64,000 bases of DNA from Oligosphaera ethanolica (lineage in GTDB: Bacteria; Verrucomicrobiota; Lentisphaeria; Oligosphaerales; Oligosphaeraceae): positions 3,384,227-3,448,226 of the forward strand of contig NZ_JAUSVL010000001.1 of NCBI RefSeq assembly GCF_030814695.1. Direction: 5' to 3'. The translations under genes were made by a program, and so were the position numbers. This document shows positions 1 to 8,499 of this stretch, one piece after another. The notes below the pieces were generated by a model. It did not search any database. It was not told the origin of the DNA and was given only the letters and a program-made list of their open reading frames with translations. Every line of letters starts with the position of its first letter. Position 1 is the stretch's first letter.

Positions 1-1324
1 GGTGGCAGGGGGGGAGACGGCAGTAATGATCGTTGGCGATGGCGAAGACGGCGCTGGTGGACTGGACTTGTCACAATGTATTGCCATGGCCTTGGCGAAC
101 AATCCGGGGCTATCCCGTGAATCGTGGCAGGTGCGGGGTGCTGAGTCTGCGCATGACGTTGTTAAAGCCGCGCGCTTGCCGCAGCTTGCGGCGCAGGCCG
201 GCGCGAGTTTTTATCGTGAAGACCGGATGATCAGTCCCCGTCGTGAAGGCGACGCGAGTGTTTTGGCGTTTAGTGACGAGTTGGCGTCGGCGCAGCTGGT
301 CATGCAGTTACCGTTGTACACTGGGGGTCGTTTACGCAGCAGCGTGCTGGCGGCAGAGCTGACCAGCCAGGCCATGCGCCGGCAGTTTGCGCATAGTCGT
401 GCGGAGTTGGTCTTCAACGTATCGAGTCTCTACTACGCGATTTTGCGTCAGCGCGAGCACATTGGTTCGCTGGAGTTTGCCCGCGGCGTTCTTGAACGGC
501 ATCGGCAGGTCATGACGGACATGCTGGCGGCGCGCAAGGCCGCGCAGGTCGATGTGCTGCGCACCGAGGTGCGGCTGGCCGATCTGGAACAACAGCTGCT
601 GCGCGAAACATATCGCCAAGACGTGCAATGCATGGCGATGGCGGCATTGTTGGGCATCGAGGGCGGCTGTGACAACTTCCACGTCAATGGCCAGCTGTCT
701 GCGCGTAGTGATGTCGTTAGCGACGCCGATTTTTTGTTGCAGGACGCGCTGGCCAGCCGGGCTGATTACCAGGCGTTGTTGGCGCGCGTAGAGGCCCAGC
801 GGCAACAGGTGCGTGCAGCGCGGGCGCGGCGTTATCCTGATCTGTCTTTTCGGGCGAGCTATGGCAACAGCTGGGACATGGAGGACAGCGAGGCCAACGA
901 GGTGGGCGAGCTTGGCGTCGTAGTCAGCATGCCGTTGTTCAGTGGCGGTGGCATTTCTGCTGCGATAGCGCGTGAACAGGCCCTGCTGCTTGCGGCCGAG
1001 GAGTCGCTGCGGGAAAGTCGTTTGCGTATACAGGTCGAGTTGCAGAGCGCTCTCGCGGACATTCATTCTACCCATGCGCGTTATGACGTGACGAGTAAGT
1101 CCGTACAGCAGGCCGGTGAGTCATTGCGTATTGAGCAGGAGAAGTACAAGCAGGGGAAGGGGTCCATTACGGACGTGCTTGATGCCCAGTCGGCGCTGTT
1201 GTCGCTGCAAACGAGCTGCTATGCGGCTCTGGCAGATTGGAATACCGCCCTGGCTCGCCTCACCTTGGTGTCGGGGCGCTACGACGATGCTCCGCGTGAA
1301 GACGCGGGCGCCGCGGCTCACTAA
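1..1324 (+). CDS. TolC-family outer membrane efflux protein, 5' end cut by window edge
   Basis: Outer membrane factor of a tripartite efflux pump, forming the exit channel through the outer membrane. About 440 residues are visible. Two outer-membrane-efflux repeats can be read: one around residues 20-215 with the strand motif PLYTGGRLRSS, and a second around 240-430 with PLFSGGGISAA; this paired TGG/SGG pattern is typical of TolC proteins. The C-terminal stretch EQEKYKQGKGSITDVLDAQ is also characteristic of the family. No signal peptide is visible and the frame is open to the left edge, so the GTG at position 2 is probably not the true start and the gene is partial. It is followed by the adaptor and pump genes on the same strand, 92 bases downstream, so the three form one operon. 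The substrate cannot be told from sequence. Confidence 0.9.
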   Translation, partial: VAGGETAVMIVGDGEDGAGGLDLSQCIAMALANNPGLSRESWQVRGAESAHDVVKAARLPQLAAQAGASFYREDRMISPRREGDASVLAFSDELASAQLVMQLPLYTGGRLRSSVLAAELTSQAMRRQFAHSRAELVFNVSSLYYAILRQREHIGSLEFARGVLERHRQVMTDMLAARKAAQVDVLRTEVRLADLEQQLLRETYRQDVQCMAMAALLGIEGGCDNFHVNGQLSARSDVVSDADFLLQDALASRADYQALLARVEAQRQQVRAARARRYPDLSFRASYGNSWDMEDSEANEVGELGVVVSMPLFSGGGISAAIAREQALLLAAEESLRESRLRIQVELQSALADIHSTHARYDVTSKSVQQAGESLRIEQEKYKQGKGSITDVLDAQSALLSLQTSCYAALADWNTALARLTLVSGRYDDAPREDAGAAAH

Positions 1325-1416
1325 GCGCCGGGTAGTCGCGGAGGCGCAGCTGTGGGTCATTTCTCGCGGCGCTTGCAGAAGAGAATTATTACGAGATAAA
1401 AAGAAGGAGAACGACA

Positions 1417-2745
1417 GTGAACATGCATCGCATAATCAATCGTGTGTGTCCGGCGCTGCTCAGTGCTGGTATGGCCGTAGTCCTAGCCGCATGTGGCCAG
1501 GCCAAGACCGAGATGACGAAGAGCAAGCCCACCGTGCGGGTGGATGTGGAAAAGGCGCGCCTGGAGATCATGGTGGAACGCCTGCAGACGACGGGTGATG
1601 TTATCGCTACCAACACCGTTGTGTTGGAATCGACCGTCGAGGGGCCCATATCGTTTTGTCCATGGCGCGAGGGCGACATCGTGGACACGGCTGGAGAGAA
1701 GCTCATTGTGATTGAGCGGCCCCTCTACCGCCAGGAATTGGCAGCGGCAGAGGCGGTGCTAGCGGTTGCGCAGGCCAAGCTGGACGACTTGTTGGCTGGC
1801 GCTCGGCCCGAGGAGATCGCCCAGGCTCGTGAGACAGTCAAGCATCTCGCGGATTGTACGGCGTTTGCCAAAGCGGATTTCGATCGCGTCCAGAATCTAG
1901 TGACCAGCGGGTCGTTGCCGGCGGAAGCCGCCGAGAAAGCCCGCGTCGATTACAGCAAATGCCACACGCAGCATGAATCGGCCAAAGAAAAGCTGGCGAT
2001 GCTCGCGGCCGGGCCGACCAAGACGGAAGTGGCCATTGCCAAGGCCGCAGTCGCTGAGGCGTCGGCGCGCCGTGATATGGCCCAGGCGCAGTTGGATGAA
2101 TGCAGCATTGCCGCGCCTTTTGCCGGCGTGATCACCGAGGTCTATGTGCGTCAGGGCGATTTGGCCAAGCCCCGGCAGCCCCTCCTGAAAATGATGTCGG
2201 AGGCCAGTCTGGTGGTGCGCGCGGGCCTGCCGGAAGTGAGTGTCATGGAACTGCAGCTGGGTGCGGGCGCCGATGTGTCCTTGGATGCCTATCCGGGCAA
2301 GACCTTCGCGGCGCGGGTCGCTCGCATTTATCCGCGTCTGGAAGGCAGTTCGCGGACGCGCCTGGTGGAATTAAGCCTGGACGACAAGGTGCGCCTGATT
2401 CCGCGGATGTTCGCGCGGGTGAGTCTGCGCGGGCGGCGTTTTGACAGTGCGGTGGTTGTGCCAGCGCAGGCGGTGGTCGCGACGCCTCGGGGCGAGAAGC
2501 TTGTCTTTGTTGTCAAAGATGGCAAGGCTGAACGGCGCGTCGTGCAGCTGGGCATAGAGGACAGCAAGCGGGTGCAGGTCGTTGAGGGCGTCCAAGCCGG
2601 CGAAGATGTCGTTGTGGCAGGCAATCTCAATCTGAAAGACGGTGCGGCGGTAACGCTGGGCAAGGACGTAACGGCTGCCCATGCCGCGGGCGATGCGGCG
2701 TCGGTGCCGGCTGCTGAGGCGGGCCAGAAGGACGGAGGGCAGTGA
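1417..2745 (+). CDS. RND efflux periplasmic adaptor (membrane fusion) lipoprotein
   Basis: Periplasmic adaptor of the HlyD/AcrA type that links the inner membrane pump to the TolC-like channel. The 442-residue protein begins with a lipoprotein signal peptide ending in the lipobox VLAAC at about residues 22-26, so it should be anchored to a membrane by a lipidated cysteine. An Ala/Gln/Glu-rich coiled-coil hairpin lies at about 105-225, followed by the lipoyl half SIAAPFAGVITEVYVRQGD and beta-barrel segments. The GTG at 1417 is preferred because AAGGAGA lies six bases before it; the ATG six bases further on has worse spacing. The stop overlaps the start region of the pump gene, which supports translational coupling. 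The C-terminal 30 residues are Ala/Gly-rich and probably disordered. Confidence 0.9.
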   Translation: MNMHRIINRVCPALLSAGMAVVLAACGQAKTEMTKSKPTVRVDVEKARLEIMVERLQTTGDVIATNTVVLESTVEGPISFCPWREGDIVDTAGEKLIVIERPLYRQELAAAEAVLAVAQAKLDDLLAGARPEEIAQARETVKHLADCTAFAKADFDRVQNLVTSGSLPAEAAEKARVDYSKCHTQHESAKEKLAMLAAGPTKTEVAIAKAAVAEASARRDMAQAQLDECSIAAPFAGVITEVYVRQGDLAKPRQPLLKMMSEASLVVRAGLPEVSVMELQLGAGADVSLDAYPGKTFAARVARIYPRLEGSSRTRLVELSLDDKVRLIPRMFARVSLRGRRFDSAVVVPAQAVVATPRGEKLVFVVKDGKAERRVVQLGIEDSKRVQVVEGVQAGEDVVVAGNLNLKDGAAVTLGKDVTAAHAAGDAASVPAAEAGQKDGGQ

Positions 2746-2747
2746 GT

Positions 2748-5700
2748 ATGAATATCACCAAACTAGCAATAACGCGTCCAGTAGCCGTGACGGTTCTGGT
2801 CGTCGCGCTTCTGGCGACGGGGGCATTCAGCCTCACCCGGCTGGATGTGAACTATCTGCCGAATATTTCCTACCCGATGGTGAAAATCCACGTATGGTGG
2901 CGCGGGGCGACGGCCGACGACATAGAAACCAATATCGCTGATCCGATGGAGGAAGTCATTGCGACGATTGACAACCTCGATTACATCGAGTCGTCGAGCA
3001 TCGAAGGCATGTACACGCTGCTCATCAACTTTTTTTACGGCGTGGATGTGGAAGTGGCGTTTCAGGACGTGGTGGCGGCCATGGGGCGGGTCAGCAAGAA
3101 ATTGCCGAAAGACATTGATCCGCCGTTGGTCATCAAGGCCGACCCGTCGCAGCTGCCGGTAATCGAAGTGATGCTCACGTCCGAGAAGCACGATTTGGTG
3201 TGGTTGCGGGAATGGGCCGACAACTGGCTCAAAGACCGCCTGGCGACGGTGCCGGGATCGGCCGGCGCCGAAATCGTCGGCGGCATGGAGCGGGAAATAC
3301 GGGTGCATTTGGACGCCGATCGGCTGCAGGCCTATGCACTGTCGCCAGCGCAGGTGGCCAAGGCCCTCTACGAAGAAAATCTGGAGACTTTCGCTGGCCG
3401 AGTGACGATCGAGCCGCACGAAATTATTGCGCGGACCATGGGTGAATTTGAGGATTTGGACGAGATTCGCGACGTGGTGGTGGCGCGGGATGCCCAGGGG
3501 GAGGAGATTTACCTGCGGGATGTGGCGAATGTCGAGGATTCGCATAGTGAGATGCGCGTCTACACGCATTACAATGGCCAGCCCTGTATTGAATTGAAGG
3601 TTCTGAAGCAGTATGCGGCCAATGCGGTGACAGTGGCTGACGGCGTCAAAGCGCGGCTGGACGGCTTGGTTGCCAGTGGCGACATCCCTGACGGCGTATC
3701 TTTTGGTTATGTGGAGGACGAGAGCAGTTACGTGACTGGCGCGATTAGCAGCGTGGAGAGCTCGGCCTTGCTTGCGGCCCTATTGGTCATCATTGTTGTT
3801 TATCTATTCCTCGGCCGTTGGCAGCAAGTGCTGGTGATGATGGTGGCTTTACCGGTGACCCTGTTGGCCAACTTTGCCTTGATGAAGGCGGCGGGTTTTT
3901 CCATCAACGTCTTTTCGCTGGGTGGTCTGGTGGTGGCCCTCGGGGTGATTTTGGACAATTCGATTGTGGTCTTGGAGAATGTGTCACGTCTTCGTGCCGA
4001 GGGCACGAAGGACTACGCGGAGCGTGGCACGGCTGAGGTCGCATCGGCGGTACTCACGGCGACGCTGACCTTCCTGGCGATCTTTTTGCCGTTTGTGTTT
4101 GTGCCGGGCATGGCGTCGATTCTGTTCAAAGAACTCGTGTTGGTGGTTGCCGGTGTGGTGGCCATATCGCTGGTGGTATCACTCACGCTCACGCCTTTGT
4201 TGGCAGACCGGCTGCTTCGCCGGGACAACGGTAAGGGCATATCCGGGCCGGCGCGGGTTTTTGATCATGGTATAGAGGGTTTCATCGGCATTTATCGCCA
4301 CGTCTTGGATATGTGCCTCCATGCACGGTGGCTGGTCGTAATCGTGGCTTTGCTGTTGTTTGTGTTTGGCCTGGTTATGGCCAAGCGCGCGGGTAGCGAA
4401 TTTTTGCCCAAGTTGGACGACGGCCGGCTGATGGTGAAACTGATGATGCCCAGCGGCACATCCATTAGCGAAGTGGACCGCATCCTCGATCGTGTTGAAC
4501 AGCGCCTTGCGGGCTCGCCCGAAATTGCCAGTACGTTCCGACTTTCCGGTGGGCGGGTTTTCGGCCTTTACACGCTCGAAGTGGGCAATGAAGGCAATAT
4601 CGACATACAGCTGGTGCCGCGGAGCGAACGTAGTATCAGCACGACGGACTTCATCGCCAAAATACGGCCATGGATCACGGAGATTCAGCGGGACGAACCC
4701 GGTGCGAAGATGCCGGTGAAAGCCCGGCCTATTAAGGGTCTGCGCAAAGTCGGCGAGCAGGACGTCGAAGTCTATGTCAAAGGGACGGACGGCATGCAGC
4801 TCTACGAGTTTTCCGAGGCGCTGGCTGCACGCATGCGGCAGACAGCGGGTTTGTCGGGCGTGAACATCTCCATGGATATGACCAAGCCGGAGTTTCGGAT
4901 ACACATTGATCGTGCTCGCGCGTCGGCCATGGGCATTTCCGTGAATCGCGTAGCGATGGTGATGCGGACTTTGGTTCAGGGCATGGTTGGGACGCAGTAC
5001 CGCGATGGCGCTGAGTATTATCCCATACGGGTGATGGTGCCGGAAGTCGATATGGCGAGTAAGCGCGACTTGGAGAATCTCATCATTGACACGCGTAATG
5101 GCGAGCCGGTCTATTTGCGGGACATTGCGACCGTGCAGCGGGCTGTCGGGCCAGTGGAGATTAACCGCGAGAATCAGGTTATGCGGGTGATTGTCCGTGC
5201 GGATGCGGCTGGCGTGAGCGTTGGTGAAGCGCTTGCCCGTGCCGAGCAGGCCGCGTATGAGCTCAATCCGCCAGCGGGCTTGGAGATATCCATGGGCAGT
5301 GAGGCTCGTTTCATGGCCGAGAGTCGGCGGGTGATGGGGCTGATTTTGGGTTTTGCGAGCCTATTTGCTTACGTGATTCTGGCTATTCAGTTTGAGTCAT
5401 TTCTCATGCCCTTGCTGATTATGCTCAATGTGCCATTGACCCTCACGGGTGTGTTTGTGCTTCTGGCGGCCTTTGCTGCGCCTATTGGTGTGCCGGTGCA
5501 GATTGGTGTGCTGGTCATGATGGGCGGCATTACCTCGCAGGGGGTGGTGCTGCTGGATTTGGCTGAAGAGCACCGTCGGCGCGGCATGAGCGCCATGGAT
5601 GCCATTAAGCAGGCCACGCCGATGCGTATTAGGGCTATTTTCATGACCCAGCTTACCACGGTTCTGGGGTTGCTGCCCCTGGCCATGAATCTCGGCGAGG

Positions 5701-5837
5701 GCGGCGATATGCTCGTCAATATGGCTCTTGCCGTAATTGGCGGCCTGCTGTATTCGTTGGGGCTGACCCTGCTATTCTTGCCAGCGGCATACGTGCTGGT
5801 CAAACGGCGGGATAGTCTGGAGCCGGCTGGGGCATAA
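2748..5837 (+). CDS. RND-family inner membrane efflux pump (AcrB/HAE1-like)
   Basis: Proton-driven inner membrane exporter of the AcrB/MdtB/SwrC kind, 1029 residues, the usual length. The N-terminus ITKLAITRPVAVTVLVVALL is the first membrane helix; two periplasmic porter domains and two six-helix bundles follow. The helix-4 signature reads LGVILDNSIVVLENV at about residue 402: the first acidic residue of the AcrB DD pair is kept and the second is Asn, as in many HAE1-like members. Two overlapping starts are possible: a GTG at 2742 that overlaps the previous stop, and an ATG at 2748. GGAGGG at 2734-2739 lies eight bases before the ATG and only two before the GTG, so the ATG is chosen. Last gene of the efflux operon; substrate unknown. 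Confidence 0.93.
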   Translation: MNITKLAITRPVAVTVLVVALLATGAFSLTRLDVNYLPNISYPMVKIHVWWRGATADDIETNIADPMEEVIATIDNLDYIESSSIEGMYTLLINFFYGVDVEVAFQDVVAAMGRVSKKLPKDIDPPLVIKADPSQLPVIEVMLTSEKHDLVWLREWADNWLKDRLATVPGSAGAEIVGGMEREIRVHLDADRLQAYALSPAQVAKALYEENLETFAGRVTIEPHEIIARTMGEFEDLDEIRDVVVARDAQGEEIYLRDVANVEDSHSEMRVYTHYNGQPCIELKVLKQYAANAVTVADGVKARLDGLVASGDIPDGVSFGYVEDESSYVTGAISSVESSALLAALLVIIVVYLFLGRWQQVLVMMVALPVTLLANFALMKAAGFSINVFSLGGLVVALGVILDNSIVVLENVSRLRAEGTKDYAERGTAEVASAVLTATLTFLAIFLPFVFVPGMASILFKELVLVVAGVVAISLVVSLTLTPLLADRLLRRDNGKGISGPARVFDHGIEGFIGIYRHVLDMCLHARWLVVIVALLLFVFGLVMAKRAGSEFLPKLDDGRLMVKLMMPSGTSISEVDRILDRVEQRLAGSPEIASTFRLSGGRVFGLYTLEVGNEGNIDIQLVPRSERSISTTDFIAKIRPWITEIQRDEPGAKMPVKARPIKGLRKVGEQDVEVYVKGTDGMQLYEFSEALAARMRQTAGLSGVNISMDMTKPEFRIHIDRARASAMGISVNRVAMVMRTLVQGMVGTQYRDGAEYYPIRVMVPEVDMASKRDLENLIIDTRNGEPVYLRDIATVQRAVGPVEINRENQVMRVIVRADAAGVSVGEALARAEQAAYELNPPAGLEISMGSEARFMAESRRVMGLILGFASLFAYVILAIQFESFLMPLLIMLNVPLTLTGVFVLLAAFAAPIGVPVQIGVLVMMGGITSQGVVLLDLAEEHRRRGMSAMDAIKQATPMRIRAIFMTQLTTVLGLLPLAMNLGEGGDMLVNMALAVIGGLLYSLGLTLLFLPAAYVLVKRRDSLEPAGA

Positions 5838-5871
5838 ACGCGTCGCCGCTACAGTAACGGCAAGAGCTAAA

Positions 5872-5918
5872 GAACGGGCCCCGGGCAGATTCTACCCGGG
5901 GCCCGTTCCTTGTTGTTT
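5872..5918 (+). terminator. Rho-independent terminator of the RND operon
   Basis: A perfect 14-bp inverted repeat (arms 5872-5885 and 5895-5908, arm GAACGGGCCCCGGG) with a nine-base loop, followed by the T-rich run TTGTTGTTT. It starts 35 bases after the pump gene's stop and ends the efflux operon. Confidence 0.85.
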
Positions 5919-6076
5919 GAGGCTGATTGCTGCAAGGCCATATGGGACATGGAGCTTGCGATGTCGCATCCTCATAAGGAGCTGTTAGGAACCGTCTTTT
6001 TTTGGGGGGAGGCGCTAGCCAAGCCAGGCGGCGCTGAAAGCGCGTGCCGCGTTAGGTAAAGCGCCGCTGTTGTGGC

Positions 6077-7612
6077 TTACTGCATGAGTGCGTAGGAGAG
6101 CACGTTCACGCCGAGGGCCAGGGCGTCTTCCTGGACGATGCCGTAGTCGTAGGGCGCCGCAGCGAGCGCCCAGCCGCTGGAAAGATCGTAGGGCGAGTAG
6201 ATGACGGCCAGGCGGCCATTGACGTTGGCGCCCATAAGCACGGGTTTCATCGTACCGCTGACGTCAAGGAGCTGGGCCAGCGCCGGCCGCGGGCGGACTC
6301 GCGAAAGCCGGTGGGGATATTGGAAGATGAGGTGGTTTTCGGGCAGTGGCGCCAGGTCGGTGCCGGGGAGAATCGCGGCGAGATTGCGACGAATCGCGTC
6401 GTTGAAACTCTGGCGGCCGCAGGCGGCTTCGATGAACAGCGTGCCGCCCCGTTGCAGGTAGCTGCGGAGGTTGGTGCATTCGGCCTCGCTGAGCTCAAAG
6501 GCTTGGGTGCCGGTCAGGTACACCAGTGGATGCTCGTAGATGCGAGAGGAGCTCAGCTCAATGGCGTTCTGTGCGAATTGCACCGGCGTCTTGGTCTGCT
6601 GGTGGAAGACATTGAGGAGCATGGGCAGGCTGTTGTCGCGCGCCTGCCAGAGGCCCTGGTATTGTGCCTGGGCGACGCTGAGTTTGCCGGAGCGGCCCTG
6701 GTCCGCGTCCTGGAAGAGCAGTGCCTGGCTGAGGGGCACGCCGGCGCTGCGTTCGGCGGTGACGTAGGCCATGAGATTGGCGCCGATCTGTTGCGCGGTA
6801 TCGGGTTCGTAGCCGATGATGTGCATGGCATCGGAGGACAGGCCGTCCCAAGCGGTGCTCAAGTCGTAGCGGAAGAAGAACACGGCCGTACGCGTATTGA
6901 TGTCGATGCCGATTTCCGAGGGAATGCCGTTTTTGGCGCCGGTTTTGTGGGCCAGGGGGCGGTAGCGAATGTCCTTGATGTCGTAGCAGGAGCGGTAGAG
7001 TGGGTGGTCGCCGGCCAGGCGATAGGGCGGCCGTTCGGGTATGAGCTTCTGCATTTCCTGCAGGGCCGAGCGGGCGAAGTCCGGATGTCCGCAGTAGGCA
7101 TTGAGGATGAGCGTGCCGCCATTGAGAAGGTAGTTTCGCAGGCGCTGGCGCTGGGTGTCGCTGAAACTGAAGGCCTTGACGCCGCTGCGGTAAAGCACGG
7201 GGATTTGGCTGGCGTCCTCTGGGATATTATTCTCGTGGAGCTCCATGGTGCTGAAGTCCACCTTCATGTTTTTGGAGAGGAACTTCAGCAGCTTGTCGGC
7301 ATCTTCGGGGCTAATCGCCCAGTCATTGCGGTCGTCGTTGGCCAGTTTGGCAATGAGCACGGGCGGCCGTGGCGGATTTTTCTTTTCGGTGCGGCGGAGG
7401 GGCACGACGGGCAATGGCAGTGGCGGCAGCCCTTCCGCGCTGGAATGCTGCGCGGGCGGCTGCTGCACGCCACGCGGCTTGTACGTCTGTTCGCGGACCA
7501 GGCGGCTGGCCTCGCTGTCCAGGCCCATGTCGTCAATCAAGTCAGCGTGGACGAAAGCGGTGTTGACGATCATTGCTCCCAACAAGACGGCAGTAAACAG
7601 TTGCTTTTTCAT
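6077..7612 (-). CDS. Secreted protein with two DUF4159-like domains
   Basis: The 511-residue product has a Sec signal peptide (MKKQLFTAVLLGAMIVNTAFVHA) and a Pro-rich linker at about 45-80. Two copies of the same roughly 200-residue module follow. Each carries the order seen in DUF4159: a YRSG or YLTGT strand, a segment ending LRNYLLNGGTLI or LRSYLQRGGTLF, then C-G-x-x-x-F, a DIP/LIPE-type loop, and a YDLS.W..L motif near the end (YDLSTAWDGL and YDLSSGWALA). DUF4159 resembles class I glutamine amidotransferase-like folds; no enzymatic activity is established as far as I know. The ATG at 7612 is chosen because it immediately begins the signal peptide; an open frame continues upstream to 7912 but that part overlaps an ~80-bp dispersed repeat and is not protein-like. 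Monocistronic by position. Confidence 0.75.
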   Translation of the reverse strand: MKKQLFTAVLLGAMIVNTAFVHADLIDDMGLDSEASRLVREQTYKPRGVQQPPAQHSSAEGLPPLPLPVVPLRRTEKKNPPRPPVLIAKLANDDRNDWAISPEDADKLLKFLSKNMKVDFSTMELHENNIPEDASQIPVLYRSGVKAFSFSDTQRQRLRNYLLNGGTLILNAYCGHPDFARSALQEMQKLIPERPPYRLAGDHPLYRSCYDIKDIRYRPLAHKTGAKNGIPSEIGIDINTRTAVFFFRYDLSTAWDGLSSDAMHIIGYEPDTAQQIGANLMAYVTAERSAGVPLSQALLFQDADQGRSGKLSVAQAQYQGLWQARDNSLPMLLNVFHQQTKTPVQFAQNAIELSSSRIYEHPLVYLTGTQAFELSEAECTNLRSYLQRGGTLFIEAACGRQSFNDAIRRNLAAILPGTDLAPLPENHLIFQYPHRLSRVRPRPALAQLLDVSGTMKPVLMGANVNGRLAVIYSPYDLSSGWALAAAPYDYGIVQEDALALGVNVLSYALMQ

Positions 7613-7724
7613 CTTGAGGTCCTTCGGGACTACGTGGAGGCCCTTGACTTGGATTGTTGCGCACAATGGAGCACCAAATAAGTAATTATGAATGTAGCAC
7701 CTGCTGCGAAAAAAAATAGCGCGT

Positions 7725-7804
7725 AATCGGTCAGTAACTACCCCGGCAGGGAAAACACCGGGGACAATTTGCAGGAAACCCACGGCCCGCCGCCGCCCAG
7801 CCAT
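7725..7804 (+). repeat. Dispersed ~80-bp repeat, copy 1
   Basis: Begins AATCGGTCAGTAAC, has the core GACAATTTGCAGGAAACCCA and ends CGCCGCCCAGCCAT. The same layout recurs at 32926-33000 and 33175-33254. A short CCCCGG/CCGGGG hairpin lies in the first half. No coding potential and no known family that I recognise. Confidence 0.8.
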
Positions 7805-7950
7805 TACACATAGGTGGCTACCCAGGCAGCGGATTTCATAGGAGCAATGCTCTTCACATAGCAGGCGGCAATCGCCGGCGATGAGTTGATTGGTAACCAT
7901 GCACAAGATCATTCGCCGAGTTTTTGAGCACCAAAGGTGCGCCCTAAGAT

Positions 7951-7989
7951 AGCCCAGGGCAAGCGCGCGCAGGGCGCGTCGCCCTGGGT
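7951..7989 (-). repeat. Inverted partial copy of the CCCAGGGC hairpin module
   Basis: Reads AGCCCAGGGCAAGCG and ends GTCGCCCTGGGT, the reverse complement of the module at 8163-8202 and at 30099-30140. Only the hairpin part of the longer element is recognisable. Confidence 0.6.
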
Positions 7990-8078
7990 AAGGTGCCCCA
8001 TCCCAAAAGAGCCCTGAAGGGGCGGCCTAAAAGACCTGTGACGAAGGGTCACAGCGCAAAATTGCCGCAGCAATCAAT

Positions 8079-8243
8079 GAGTTCCATTGCCTCTTTGGCT
8101 TCAGTCAGCTGCGCCGACTGAAGCCAAAGAGGCTGAGGAACACGGACCAATATGGCGCGCTACCCAGGGCGGCGCGCGCCTTCGGCGCCGCTTGCCCTGG
8201 GCTGTTATGTTTCGCGCTTTCAGCGCTTCTGCCGCTTCGCGGC
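8079..8243 (+). repeat. ~165-bp hairpin-bearing dispersed element, copy A
   Basis: Starts GAGTTCCATT and carries a perfect 18-bp stem (8089-8106 with 8116-8133) closing a nine-base loop AGCTGCGCC, then TGAGGAACA, then a second hairpin with CCCAGGGC and GCCCTGGG arms, then the tail TTCGCGCTTTCAGCGCTT and GCCGCTTCGCGGC. Copy B is at 30016-30181. Stem length and loop length are the same in both but most stem bases differ, with pairing kept. It could be a structured RNA, a REP-like element or a non-autonomous mobile element; I cannot decide. Confidence 0.75.
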
Positions 8244-8499
8244 GGAAATGCACGACGAGAAAAGGCTGCTTGGTTGAAACAAGAAGTGCCATGGATACCG
8301 TTAAATGAAGAGCATCGGTTTCATAGGAGTCATTGGTACTAGCCGTTCCCAGGGGACGCCTGGGAACGATGGGACTAATTGGCGGCGGCGCTGGGGCGAG
8401 GACTCACGACTCACGATTCATAGGGCATGGTCCCAGCGCCGACCAGGCCTACTATTTGCGTGCGACATGAATGTCTTTTATGGATAAGCGTGGTGAGCG

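Larger units (their letters stand above)
7613..8499. other. 887-base gene-free stretch filled with repeats
   Basis: No credible gene. It holds a copy of an ~80-bp dispersed repeat (7725-7804), an inverted copy of a CCCAGGGC hairpin module (7951-7989), a small hairpin around CTGTGAC at about 8035, and one copy of the ~165-bp hairpin element (8079-8243). The rest, 8244-8499, shows nothing I can assign. Confidence 0.7.

Noticed and set aside
6311..7681. Plus-strand open frame of ~456 codons
   Set aside because: Antisense to the DUF4159 gene, which has a signal peptide and repeated domain motifs.
8101..8308. Short open frames inside the ~165-bp element
   Set aside because: Similar peptides arise in both copies only because the DNA repeat is conserved; no start signals, and the stem differs while pairing is kept, pointing to structure not protein.
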